Of a stretch of 64,000 bases of DNA, positions 44,162 through 51,899 are shown in pieces. The stretch's first letter is position 1. Every line of letters begins with the position of its first letter. Origin of the DNA: an uncultured Shewanella sp. Its GTDB lineage: Bacteria > Pseudomonadota > Gammaproteobacteria > Enterobacterales > Shewanellaceae. The translations under genes were made by a program, and so were the position numbers. Location of the stretch: NCBI RefSeq assembly GCF_947491715.1, contig NZ_CANLKR010000002.1, positions 62,001 to 126,000 on the forward strand, written 5' to 3'. The notes below the pieces were generated by a model. The model did not search any database. It had not been told where the DNA came from and saw only the letters and a program-made list of their open reading frames with translations.

Positions 44162-44599
44162 TTAATCCTGTTGGTAAATATTGAGAGTATGATAAGCGTA
44201 AGCGGCTTCAAACGCATTTTTTTGAAAGCGTTTCATGCTTAAACCATCAAAGTCAACCATAGGCGGGTTGCGCTTTAGCTGCTCTTTGATATTGACTGGA
44301 TTGATGAACGAAACAGGTATATCAATGAGTTGAATAGCTGCTTCAAGTTTAAAACTGGTAGCACTGCCTGCCTGTTTGCCTTTTTGCTCGCGGGAAATAA
44401 TAATGACTTCATCAACATGATAGTCTTGCATGAGTTTACTGAAAGCAAAATGAAAATCGCGAATGGATTCTGTTTGATCAGAATGTGACACTGCGAAAGA
44501 CTGTTGACGGCAATCAGGAACATTATACGTGTCCCCTTCATAACTTAGTAAACTGATGATGGCTTCACCACCTTTTAATTCAACTCCACAAACTCTCAT
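44162..44599 (-). CDS. DUF3010 family protein
   Basis: A 145-residue soluble protein starting MRVCGVELKGGEAIISLL, with VDEVIIISREQKGKQAGSATSFKLEAAIQLI and the ending FDGLSMKRFQKNAFEAAYAYHTL. This matches the DUF3010 family, found in gammaproteobacteria and without a known function. The fold seems RNase H-like (alternating beta strands and a helix), which is only a guess. It is upstream of the ygjP-like gene. Confidence 0.8.
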   Translation of the reverse strand: MRVCGVELKGGEAIISLLSYEGDTYNVPDCRQQSFAVSHSDQTESIRDFHFAFSKLMQDYHVDEVIIISREQKGKQAGSATSFKLEAAIQLIDIPVSFINPVNIKEQLKRNPPMVDFDGLSMKRFQKNAFEAAYAYHTLNIYQQD

Positions 44600-44759
44600 A
44601 AATTACCTATAAAACTGTCAGTATTGGCTAGTTGCACCTCTAATGCCAAAAGGGGCTGTGATTAGAGATACGTTTGTCATTCTAAAACTTACTTCAAATG
44701 GATAAGCTGCTATGGGTCATGGCTGCTTATTATTCCTAAACGACTTATGATGGTCGTGT

Positions 44760-46094
44760 TTATTCATCTTGTAGCGGACTCTTTGGTTTTCTTAGCATGG
44801 GCGCATCACCAACATCCACACCAGACAGAAAACGTTTATCTCGTTTTGCGGGTGCATTTTTTGATTTTTGCTTATTATTGGTTGTTTTTTTATGCTTTTT
44901 CACAGTTGATGATGTGTTTTTAGTCCGCTTAGGCTTATCTTTTAAACCTGAAAATTTAGGCTTTAAATCATCGAACACGCTGAGTGTAAAGGTTTTATGC
45001 AAGAATTGCTGCACATTTTCAAAGTTACGCCAGTCTTTGGGGCCAACCAGTGAAACGGCATCTCCTTTGCTGCCAGCACGCCCTGTACGACCAATACGAT
45101 GGACATATTCTTCAGAAAACTTTGGCATATCAAAGTTGATGACCAAGGAGACATTTAATAAATCCAGTCCACGCGAAGCCACATCGGTTGTGATCAATAT
45201 TTTTTGCAACCCACGGCTAAACTGATCCATGATTTGGTTGCGCTGACCTTGATTTAAATCACCACTGAGCGCTGCGGTTTTGAAACCTTGCTTCGCTAAT
45301 TTATCTGCTAAGCGGCCAGTATCTTGTCGTGTGGCAGTAAAAATAATAATTTGCTTATGTTCATCTTGGCTTAGTAGGCGAGAGAGAACGGCTTCTTTAT
45401 GATCTAAATGATCACATAAATAGACATGCTGGGTAATATCAGCGTGTGAAGTGTTAGCCGCGCCAACGGCGACATGTTCAGGGGAATTTAATAATTCAGC
45501 TGCAATATTATTGATGTCAGTATGATCCAAAGTAGCTGAAAACATTAATGTTTGCCTACGTTTATGATCGGCTGCTCGATGAATAGCCTGTAACTGAGGA
45601 GCAAAACCTAAATCCAGCATGCGATCGGCTTCATCTAAGATGAGGAGTTCTAATCCGTTCAAATGAAGATGGTGCTGAGCAAGGTGATCGGCCAGACGAC
45701 CTGGTGTGGCAACAATAAAGTGTGGATCTCGCGCTAATGACTTAGCCTGATCATTAAAATTTTCACCGCCCAAGATTTTGATGGCTTTGTACTGTGTATT
45801 GGCGACGAGTAAACGCAGTTGGCTGTAGACTTGTGTCGCTAACTCTCGAGTGGGGAGTAGGATCACAACTCTTGGATCGCGCTTACTGAGCGCACGAGTG
45901 GAAATCATTCTTTGCATGGCGGGCAATAAAAAAGCCAGTGTTTTACCTGAGCCGGTCTTAGAAGAAGCCATTAAGTCTTTACCTGCAAGAGCGACAGGGA
46001 TTGCTTGCTCTTGAATGTCGGTAGGGGTGTCGATCCCCATGTGCTTAAGGCTTTGTAATAGACGGTTATCAAGCTGAAAATCGGTAAATAGCAA
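44760..46094 (-). CDS. DEAD-box ATP-dependent RNA helicase
   Basis: A 444-residue helicase with the Q motif (FTDFQLDNRLLQSLKHMGIDTPTDIQEQAIPVAL), motif I ASSKTGSGKT, Ia PTRELA, II DEAD (LILDEADRMLDLGF), III SAT, IV IIIFTATRQDTGRLA, V TTDVASRGLDLLNV and VI HRIGRTGRAG. The ~60-residue tail is rich in Lys/Asn (KPKRTKNTSSTVKKHKKTTNN) and likely binds RNA. It resembles the RhlE/SrmB group used in ribosome assembly or RNA turnover in the cold; the subgroup is not certain. Confidence 0.92.
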   Translation of the reverse strand: MLFTDFQLDNRLLQSLKHMGIDTPTDIQEQAIPVALAGKDLMASSKTGSGKTLAFLLPAMQRMISTRALSKRDPRVVILLPTRELATQVYSQLRLLVANTQYKAIKILGGENFNDQAKSLARDPHFIVATPGRLADHLAQHHLHLNGLELLILDEADRMLDLGFAPQLQAIHRAADHKRRQTLMFSATLDHTDINNIAAELLNSPEHVAVGAANTSHADITQHVYLCDHLDHKEAVLSRLLSQDEHKQIIIFTATRQDTGRLADKLAKQGFKTAALSGDLNQGQRNQIMDQFSRGLQKILITTDVASRGLDLLNVSLVINFDMPKFSEEYVHRIGRTGRAGSKGDAVSLVGPKDWRNFENVQQFLHKTFTLSVFDDLKPKFSGLKDKPKRTKNTSSTVKKHKKTTNNKQKSKNAPAKRDKRFLSGVDVGDAPMLRKPKSPLQDE

Positions 46095-46368
46095 AGAAGG
46101 ATACTCCTAAAATAAAGATAATCTCACATTATACCTCACGACCCTATAGGCACACTAGAGCCTGTTGCTCTTTCGTGGTGAAATTATGTTCGAGAGAGAT
46201 GTGTTAATCATCTACGCTCCTTTACTCTAATAAAAATGTCTGCAATAAGCGTATGGCAGGGGAAGAATGTGATTAAGATGATAATAAGGTGTTGGCGTAG
46301 GCATGCCATAATAGACTCCTTGTCGTTGGGTGTTTAAAAAGGGGAGAAGCGAATGAATGATAAGGTAT

Positions 46369-46833
46369 TTAATTGTTCTTTTTTTCTTGATTGAGCTGCT
46401 TTAACCACTTTAAAAAAGCTTGATTATTTTTTTGTCTTACTTTTGCGTCGATATATTCATTTTCATTTGAATCTGGGGTTGTCCATTCCTGATAAAGTAC
46501 CTTGTGACTCAATGGGTCTTGAGTACTGGTATTAGGCCAAGCCTCTAGGCTGCGAGGATCATTAGTTTCTTGATGGGTAATACTGTTGACTTTTGGCGTT
46601 GGGCTATCTTTTTTATAATCTGGAATGAGTTCTACTGGTGGAGTCGAAGCTTCATTAATTGAGGCATTATCATTGGCCGACACTTCAAGAATACTGAAGG
46701 TGAGGAGAAAGGCCATTTCACCTAAAAAGAATAAAACAGATTTTGTTTTTTTCTTGAATATAAATAAATTAAACAGCAATAAAAGACGGGTATTATCGGT
46801 ATTAATCGTAGGGTATCGAGCCGTGCTAAACAT
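46369..46833 (-). CDS. Hypothetical exported or membrane-anchored protein
   Basis: A 154-residue protein with a good ribosome site (AAAGGAGTGATATT before the ATG). The N-terminus has a basic FKKKTKSV followed by a hydrophobic stretch (LFFLGEMAFLLTFSILEVSAND), consistent with a signal anchor or a long signal peptide with cleavage near VSA|ND. The remainder is hydrophilic, Asn/Pro/Ser rich and probably unstructured, with a helical C-terminus (NNQAFLKWLKQLNQEKKNN). No family was recognised. It lies downstream of a possible 53-codon gene on the same strand. Confidence 0.55.
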   Translation of the reverse strand: MFSTARYPTINTDNTRLLLLFNLFIFKKKTKSVLFFLGEMAFLLTFSILEVSANDNASINEASTPPVELIPDYKKDSPTPKVNSITHQETNDPRSLEAWPNTSTQDPLSHKVLYQEWTTPDSNENEYIDAKVRQKNNQAFLKWLKQLNQEKKNN

Positions 46834-46987
46834 AATATCACTCCTTTAAATCTGGATACTCATATACAGAAACGATCAATTTAAGTATAGCATTGCGTCT
46901 CAATATCGGTGTTCAGACTTAATGGAACTTTTATTACATATCTAAAGGCTATCTCCCAATCATAAAATTAAATTGAGATGTTTGATT

Positions 46988-47149
46988 TTAAATAAATAAA
47001 AATAAGATTAGTAATAAAGATGAACAGTAGCTAATAGGCTTCATATTGTTAAGGTGTGGGCCTTGTGTTGGTAAATTATAATAAGAAAAGACGCCCTTTT
47101 TATCGTCATATAAGGCGGGTCGAGTGAATAAGTAATTTGTGGTGTACAT
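46988..47149 (-). CDS. Possible small protein (53 aa) with C-terminal hydrophobic tail
   Basis: A short frame from ATG at 47149 with a well-placed GAGGT six bases upstream. It encodes MYTTNYLFTRPALYDDKK... and ends in ISYCSSLLLILFLFI, a hydrophobic tail that could be a tail anchor. The start MYTTN.LFTRP has a loose similarity to MFSTARYPTIN of the next gene on the same strand. Support is only the ribosome site and amphipathic composition. Confidence 0.35.
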   Translation of the reverse strand: MYTTNYLFTRPALYDDKKGVFSYYNLPTQGPHLNNMKPISYCSSLLLILFLFI

Positions 47150-47325
47150 ATCAATACCTCAATGTTAAATCGTTTCTAATATAGGGAGGGATTTTGTGTG
47201 AATGGCACTGAATATAATCTGAATATTGCGAGCTAGAGAGTGTGAAAATTGTTTCAATATATGTAGACTAAATACGTTAGCACTGCTTTTAGATGAGGTT
47301 GTCTTTGGGAGAGAGCCTTGATAGT

Positions 47326-47370
47326 AGTAATAATAATCCTGCTTGCTGAATAGGATTATTATTACTTTTT
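47326..47370 (+). terminator. Perfect 15-base-pair hairpin plus T-run between unlike genes
   Basis: AGTAATAATAATCCT (47326-47340) and AGGATTATTATTACT (47352-47366) are perfect arms with an 11-base loop, followed by TTTTT on the plus strand. It lies 30 bases beyond the metC stop (minus strand). The T-run orientation points to a plus-strand transcript, but no plus-strand gene precedes it; it may simply end metC. Confidence 0.6.
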
Positions 47371-47399
47371 AATCAATATACTTGAAAAGATAACATTCG

Positions 47400-48581
47400 T
47401 TATTTTTTATTGAGCACTTCATGATAACGTGAGAAAGCGGCATCGAGATCCTTAATAAGATCATCCACATTCTCAAGTCCAATATGCAGGCGTATAAGGG
47501 GTTTTGAGCTATCCCATTGTGTCGCAGTGCGTAATTTATCAATACCAAATATACCTAAGATCAGGCTTTCAAAACCGCCCCATGAAAAGCCCATCTTAAA
47601 ATGTTGCATATTTTCAACAAAGGCGGTAATTGAGGCGCGATTGCCTTCTTTTAAGACAAAGGAGAATAGACCGTTCGCCGCAGTAAAATCGCGTTTAAAG
47701 AAGGCATGTCCTGGACAGGTTTCAAAAGCTGGATGCCTTAAGTGATCGACCTCTGGGCGTGCCGCTAACCAGTGAGCGACTTTGAGTGCATTTTGTTCAT
47801 GTTGCGCCATGCGGATCCCGAGTGTACGTAAGCCTCGGCTGGCTAAGTAGACATCATCAGGAGAGGTACATTGTCCGAGTAAATAGCTATTTTCTCTTAA
47901 TTGATCCCAATATTGTTCATTGGCCGTTGCGGTGCCCATCATCACATCGGAATGCCCAACAATGTATTTTGTGGCGGCTTGAATTGAAATATCAACACCT
48001 AGTTCAAAAGGACGTGAGTTAATCGGCGATGCCCAAGTATTATCTAGCATGACCACGAGATTATGCTCATGGGCAATTTGACTCAAGGTGGGGACGTCTT
48101 GGATTTCCATGGTAATAGAGCCTGGTGATTCTAAAAATACCACCTTAGTGTTGGGCTTTATTAATGAGGCAATATCCTTGCCGATGAGCGGATCGTAAAA
48201 CGTCGTTTCAATTCCAAAGCCTGCGAGTAACTTGTTACACAGATCTCGTGTCGGTTCATAAACACTATCGACCATGAGTAAATGATCGCCGGCTTTTAAA
48301 AAAGATAATAGTGCACCCGTTATCGCAGCAGAACCTGAAGGATATAATGCGGTTCCCACACCGCCTTCAAGCTCGGCAATAGCCGATTGAAATGCAAAAT
48401 GAGTGGGGCCGCCACGTCGACCGTAAAACATTTCACCTTGGGTTCTATTTTTAATGGCGAAGGCCATATCGTCCATGGTATCGAATGTCATGGTGGACGC
48501 TCTGACGACAGGCGGGTTGATAACGCCTTGAGTCCACTTTTTTTGTCGACCTAAACTCACAATTTGCGTTTCTTTTTTCAT
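47400..48581 (-). CDS. metC: Cystathionine beta-lyase
   Basis: A 393-residue PLP enzyme of the Cys/Met family that cleaves cystathionine to homocysteine in methionine synthesis. It begins KKETQIVSLGRQKKWTQGVINPPVVRASTMTFDT and has FYGRRGGPTHFAFQ, VMLDNTWASP and the PLP lysine in QAATKYIVGHSDVMMG. The YxGRRG.PT and GxWGGFESL (here FSWGGFESLIL) segments are typical of MetC rather than the gamma-lyase/synthase at 1493. It is monocistronic and located next to a two-component system without obvious link. Confidence 0.93.
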   Translation of the reverse strand: MKKETQIVSLGRQKKWTQGVINPPVVRASTMTFDTMDDMAFAIKNRTQGEMFYGRRGGPTHFAFQSAIAELEGGVGTALYPSGSAAITGALLSFLKAGDHLLMVDSVYEPTRDLCNKLLAGFGIETTFYDPLIGKDIASLIKPNTKVVFLESPGSITMEIQDVPTLSQIAHEHNLVVMLDNTWASPINSRPFELGVDISIQAATKYIVGHSDVMMGTATANEQYWDQLRENSYLLGQCTSPDDVYLASRGLRTLGIRMAQHEQNALKVAHWLAARPEVDHLRHPAFETCPGHAFFKRDFTAANGLFSFVLKEGNRASITAFVENMQHFKMGFSWGGFESLILGIFGIDKLRTATQWDSSKPLIRLHIGLENVDDLIKDLDAAFSRYHEVLNKK

Positions 48582-48714
48582 AGCGCTGTTCCATAAATAC
48601 GGGGATGAATAACGTCATTTTAGCCATCTTAACATCTATACGGCTAAAATAAAGAGGCAAATGAGCTGAATGTACAACTCGGTGGAAAATGCCCGATATA
48701 GAATGCAGTCGTAT

Positions 48715-50967
48715 TTACGTTGGAGGCTCAGTTATGGGGAATGTTATGCTGATCTCAACGCCTTGTTGCTGGTTTTTTTCATCGATATGGTTTTGAGCAA
48801 GAATATGACCTTGATGAAATTGGGTGATGAGCCTAGCAATATAGAGACCTAGCCCAAGGTGGGGTTTTTCATTTTGTTGAGCTTTAATTTTAGAGGAATG
48901 ATCCATTGGGCGAATGGAGATCATGGATTCAAATATCGCTTCTGACATATCATGGGGCAATAAAGGACCTTGGTTAAAGACGGTAAGTTGTATTTGCTGG
49001 TGTTTATTTGTTTTGTTTTTGTCTGTTGGTTCTGATTTACGGTTTGGAAGCTTGACTAAGGCAATATCGATGGATTTGCCTGTTTCACTAAATTCAAGTG
49101 CATTCGCAATAAGCTTATCCATGAGTTGAGCGATATATTCAGGTACTCCATTAATGAAAACAGCTTGCGAGGGTAGGTTTAATCTAAACACTTGATGAGG
49201 GTAGGTTAGTTGGTAGCCTTGAATACAACCGTTGATCACATCGGTGAGTGGGAAAACCTCTGTTTCAGCTTGTGTGATACTTTGCTCCAGCCTTGTGGCT
49301 TCACTCATGTAGTTTATAATCATGCTGAGTCGATTAATGCCTTCTTGAGCGCGAATGACATATTTATCCGTACTCGGCGCTAATGATTGTAAACTTAAAT
49401 GTTCAAGTGATGACCGAACAACCGCTACAGGGGTTCGCAGTTCGTGAGATAAGCGAGAAGACATATTTTCGAGATAGTGGTTATATTGGCCTAGTCGAGT
49501 CACGATATTGGCGAAACTACGGGATAAATCACCGATTTCATCCCTATTGGTTGAGGGAACGATAGGTCGAGTGATACGACCTTGTGTATCAATGGCTTGC
49601 TCTGCATCATCTCTTAATCGCCGGATCCGATTTGATATACTCGATGCGAAGAAAAACAATGCTAACGTCCCCATGCCCATGACGGTAATGATCATATCAA
49701 ACAGTTTCTCCAGTGCTTTATTACGAAGGGTTCTAATCCCATGGGTGGTTTCTTCAGCAACGACGACGCCCATGACATTACTATCAATCCAAATTGGACT
49801 GGCCGCTGCGAGAACAACCGCTTTTTTATCTGGGGTTAAACGCCAACCGGATCCTTGTTGACCCTTTAGCGCTGCACTGATGTAGTTGCCTTCGAGTAAA
49901 GTTGAATCTTCAAGGGTATCAATAAAGTCTTTAGGAGGGGTGGTTAATATTTTTGCATAGAGAGGATGCAAGTAAGTTTGCTTGATGGTTTGCCAAACAT
50001 TTTGGGGTTGCGAGTCGTTAAACGATTGTGCCCAGTTATTTTGATTGTCGTGTAAATCCCCTGAGCGAGCCAATACTCTGCCGTGATTATCCAGTACCCA
50101 AATGCGAGAATGATTATGCCCCATACCTTTAATGATTTGCTCTATTTCAGGAGAGGGGACAAGGACTGTACCCAGCTTATTCACATCATCAATAGCAGAA
50201 GTTCCTACAATGGCATCGAGTTGCCGATTCTGGTTATCGTTAACGTCATACAAGGCAAAACCTAATTTACTGCCCAACATATTCAGCGGTATACGCAATT
50301 CAATATTATAGCCTTGTTGGGTTTTACGCCATTGTCCCTGAATTTTAATTTCAGGGGTGACGGGCCTAGATTGGCTGGGGTCCATTGGTAGCTGAAAAGC
50401 ATTGATCCAGCCATCTTGCGTGGTGGAAACAATATAGCGTTTAAATTGCCCATCTGGTGCTAGTGTTGCAATGGCTAAATGATCATTTTTATCAATGCTC
50501 AATGAATTCACACCGCGATAAACAACATGGGGATCGGTGACTTCGAAAAAAGCATACAAGTAACCCGCATACTTGCCTACGATATGGGTAAAATGAATAC
50601 CTAATTTCTGGCTAGGATCGCGTTGATAAATGAGATTATTTTCACCATACTCTATGGCGTTATGCCAATAAGCTTGCCAATCATTTCGCTTACCATCAAG
50701 TTGTATGGGCCTTGATAGCGGATAAGCGTACAAATCTCGTCCTTTTTTGACTTGTGTTAAAAAGCTGGCTTGATTATTAAAGAGTGTTGGTCGCTCATGT
50801 AAGGCTGTTGCTAACGCTTGGGTGGTGCCTTCTAAGGTTTTCTCTTGGCCGTGGCGTAAATATTTTTCCATTTCCCACACATACTGGTACCCAAGCCAAG
50901 GAAGGCACAGTAAAAAGAGTGATAAAATAGCCACTTTTGTTCGTAGGCCCATGGGAAAATTAACCAT
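48715..50967 (-). CDS. pdsS: Sensor histidine kinase, PdsS-like (marine sortase-system type)
   Basis: A 750-residue membrane histidine kinase. An N-terminal helix (about residues 10-28), a ~380-residue periplasmic part with IQLDGKRNDWQAYW (a CBM9/DOMON-like opening), a second helix (about residues 412-436), HAMP (NRIRRLRDDAEQAI), the phospho-acceptor His508 in SRLSHELRTPVAVVRSSLEHL, and an ATPase domain with N-box LMDKLIANALEFSE and GLGLYIARLI. The usual DxGxG box is weak (NQGPLL). It matches my recollection of the proteobacterial dedicated sortase system kinase. It starts three bases after the response regulator stop, so they are cotranscribed. The ligand is unknown. Confidence 0.8.
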   Translation of the reverse strand: MVNFPMGLRTKVAILSLFLLCLPWLGYQYVWEMEKYLRHGQEKTLEGTTQALATALHERPTLFNNQASFLTQVKKGRDLYAYPLSRPIQLDGKRNDWQAYWHNAIEYGENNLIYQRDPSQKLGIHFTHIVGKYAGYLYAFFEVTDPHVVYRGVNSLSIDKNDHLAIATLAPDGQFKRYIVSTTQDGWINAFQLPMDPSQSRPVTPEIKIQGQWRKTQQGYNIELRIPLNMLGSKLGFALYDVNDNQNRQLDAIVGTSAIDDVNKLGTVLVPSPEIEQIIKGMGHNHSRIWVLDNHGRVLARSGDLHDNQNNWAQSFNDSQPQNVWQTIKQTYLHPLYAKILTTPPKDFIDTLEDSTLLEGNYISAALKGQQGSGWRLTPDKKAVVLAAASPIWIDSNVMGVVVAEETTHGIRTLRNKALEKLFDMIITVMGMGTLALFFFASSISNRIRRLRDDAEQAIDTQGRITRPIVPSTNRDEIGDLSRSFANIVTRLGQYNHYLENMSSRLSHELRTPVAVVRSSLEHLSLQSLAPSTDKYVIRAQEGINRLSMIINYMSEATRLEQSITQAETEVFPLTDVINGCIQGYQLTYPHQVFRLNLPSQAVFINGVPEYIAQLMDKLIANALEFSETGKSIDIALVKLPNRKSEPTDKNKTNKHQQIQLTVFNQGPLLPHDMSEAIFESMISIRPMDHSSKIKAQQNEKPHLGLGLYIARLITQFHQGHILAQNHIDEKNQQQGVEISITFPITEPPT

Positions 50968-50970
50968 ATT

Positions 50971-51681
50971 TTAAGATTGGGGATCCCAGCGATATCCCAT
51001 ACCATATACGGTATCAATACAATGAAAGTGGGGATCTTGTTCTATAAATTTTTTTCGGATCCGCTTGATGTGTGAAGTGATGGTACTGTCATCGACAAAT
51101 ATTTTAGCGTCTGCCATGAGTGCTTGGCGGTGACGCACATGACCCGGACGCTTGGCTAAAGCATGCACCATCCAAAATTCAGTGACTGTAAGATCAATGG
51201 CTTGGCTTTTCCAGTGGACTAACATTCTGTTGAGATCAATACGTAAATGGCCATGCTCTATTAAACTCTCTTGAGGCGTTTGGCTATCTTGTAAAGCTGA
51301 ACGTCTAAAAAGTGCAGCCAGCCTGGCTAATAAATGGGGAAAGCTCACTTCTTTACTTAAGTAATCATCGGCGCCAAGACGTAAGCCACAAACGGTATCA
51401 AAATCACTGTCTCTTGCGGTGAGAAAGATGATAGGTAAACTTGTGGATAGGCTTCGAAGGGACTGACATAATGTAAAACCACCATCAATTTCATTTTCTA
51501 AACCAATATCAATAATCGCTAAATCTGGGAGTCTGATTTGAAAAGCTTGCATGGCACTGAGACGATTGGCGTATGCTAGGACTTGGTAACCTTGTTGTTC
51601 TAATACTTCGGTGTAATTTTCTCTAATAGCGGGTTCATCTTCAACAATGGCAATACGTTTCATTTGTGATTGTAGACTCAT
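50971..51681 (-). CDS. pdsR: Response regulator, PdsR-like (OmpR/PhoB type)
   Basis: A 236-residue regulator with a receiver domain (acidic pocket in IVEDEPAIRENY, phosphorylated Asp58 in LAIIDIGLE, LTARDSD) and a C-terminal winged-helix DNA-binding domain (DLTVTEFWMVHALAKRPGHVRHRQALM ... ITSHIKRIRKKF, ending VYGMGYRWDPQS). It pairs with the kinase downstream. This combination resembles the pdsR-pdsS pair described for marine proteobacteria with a dedicated sortase. Two start codons are possible (51681 and 51663); neither has a clear ribosome site. Targets may include the neighbouring secreted protein genes. Confidence 0.85.
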   Translation of the reverse strand: MSLQSQMKRIAIVEDEPAIRENYTEVLEQQGYQVLAYANRLSAMQAFQIRLPDLAIIDIGLENEIDGGFTLCQSLRSLSTSLPIIFLTARDSDFDTVCGLRLGADDYLSKEVSFPHLLARLAALFRRSALQDSQTPQESLIEHGHLRIDLNRMLVHWKSQAIDLTVTEFWMVHALAKRPGHVRHRQALMADAKIFVDDSTITSHIKRIRKKFIEQDPHFHCIDTVYGMGYRWDPQS

Positions 51682-51899
51682 ATACGGCGAGTGATAGTTA
51701 GCGCATGACTATACAGTAAATCCTCAAGATGAGCAGCCCTCAAATACCATTGCCATATTGTGGACACAATTTATCATTAAGTTGGCTTAATATACCGTGA
51801 TGAAAGTGAGCTTGAAGGTCGTAAAGAACGGAAGAGATTGATGCTATATCTCAAAAAGAGGAATAGCATCAACCTTGCTTGAACTTACTATGACGATAA

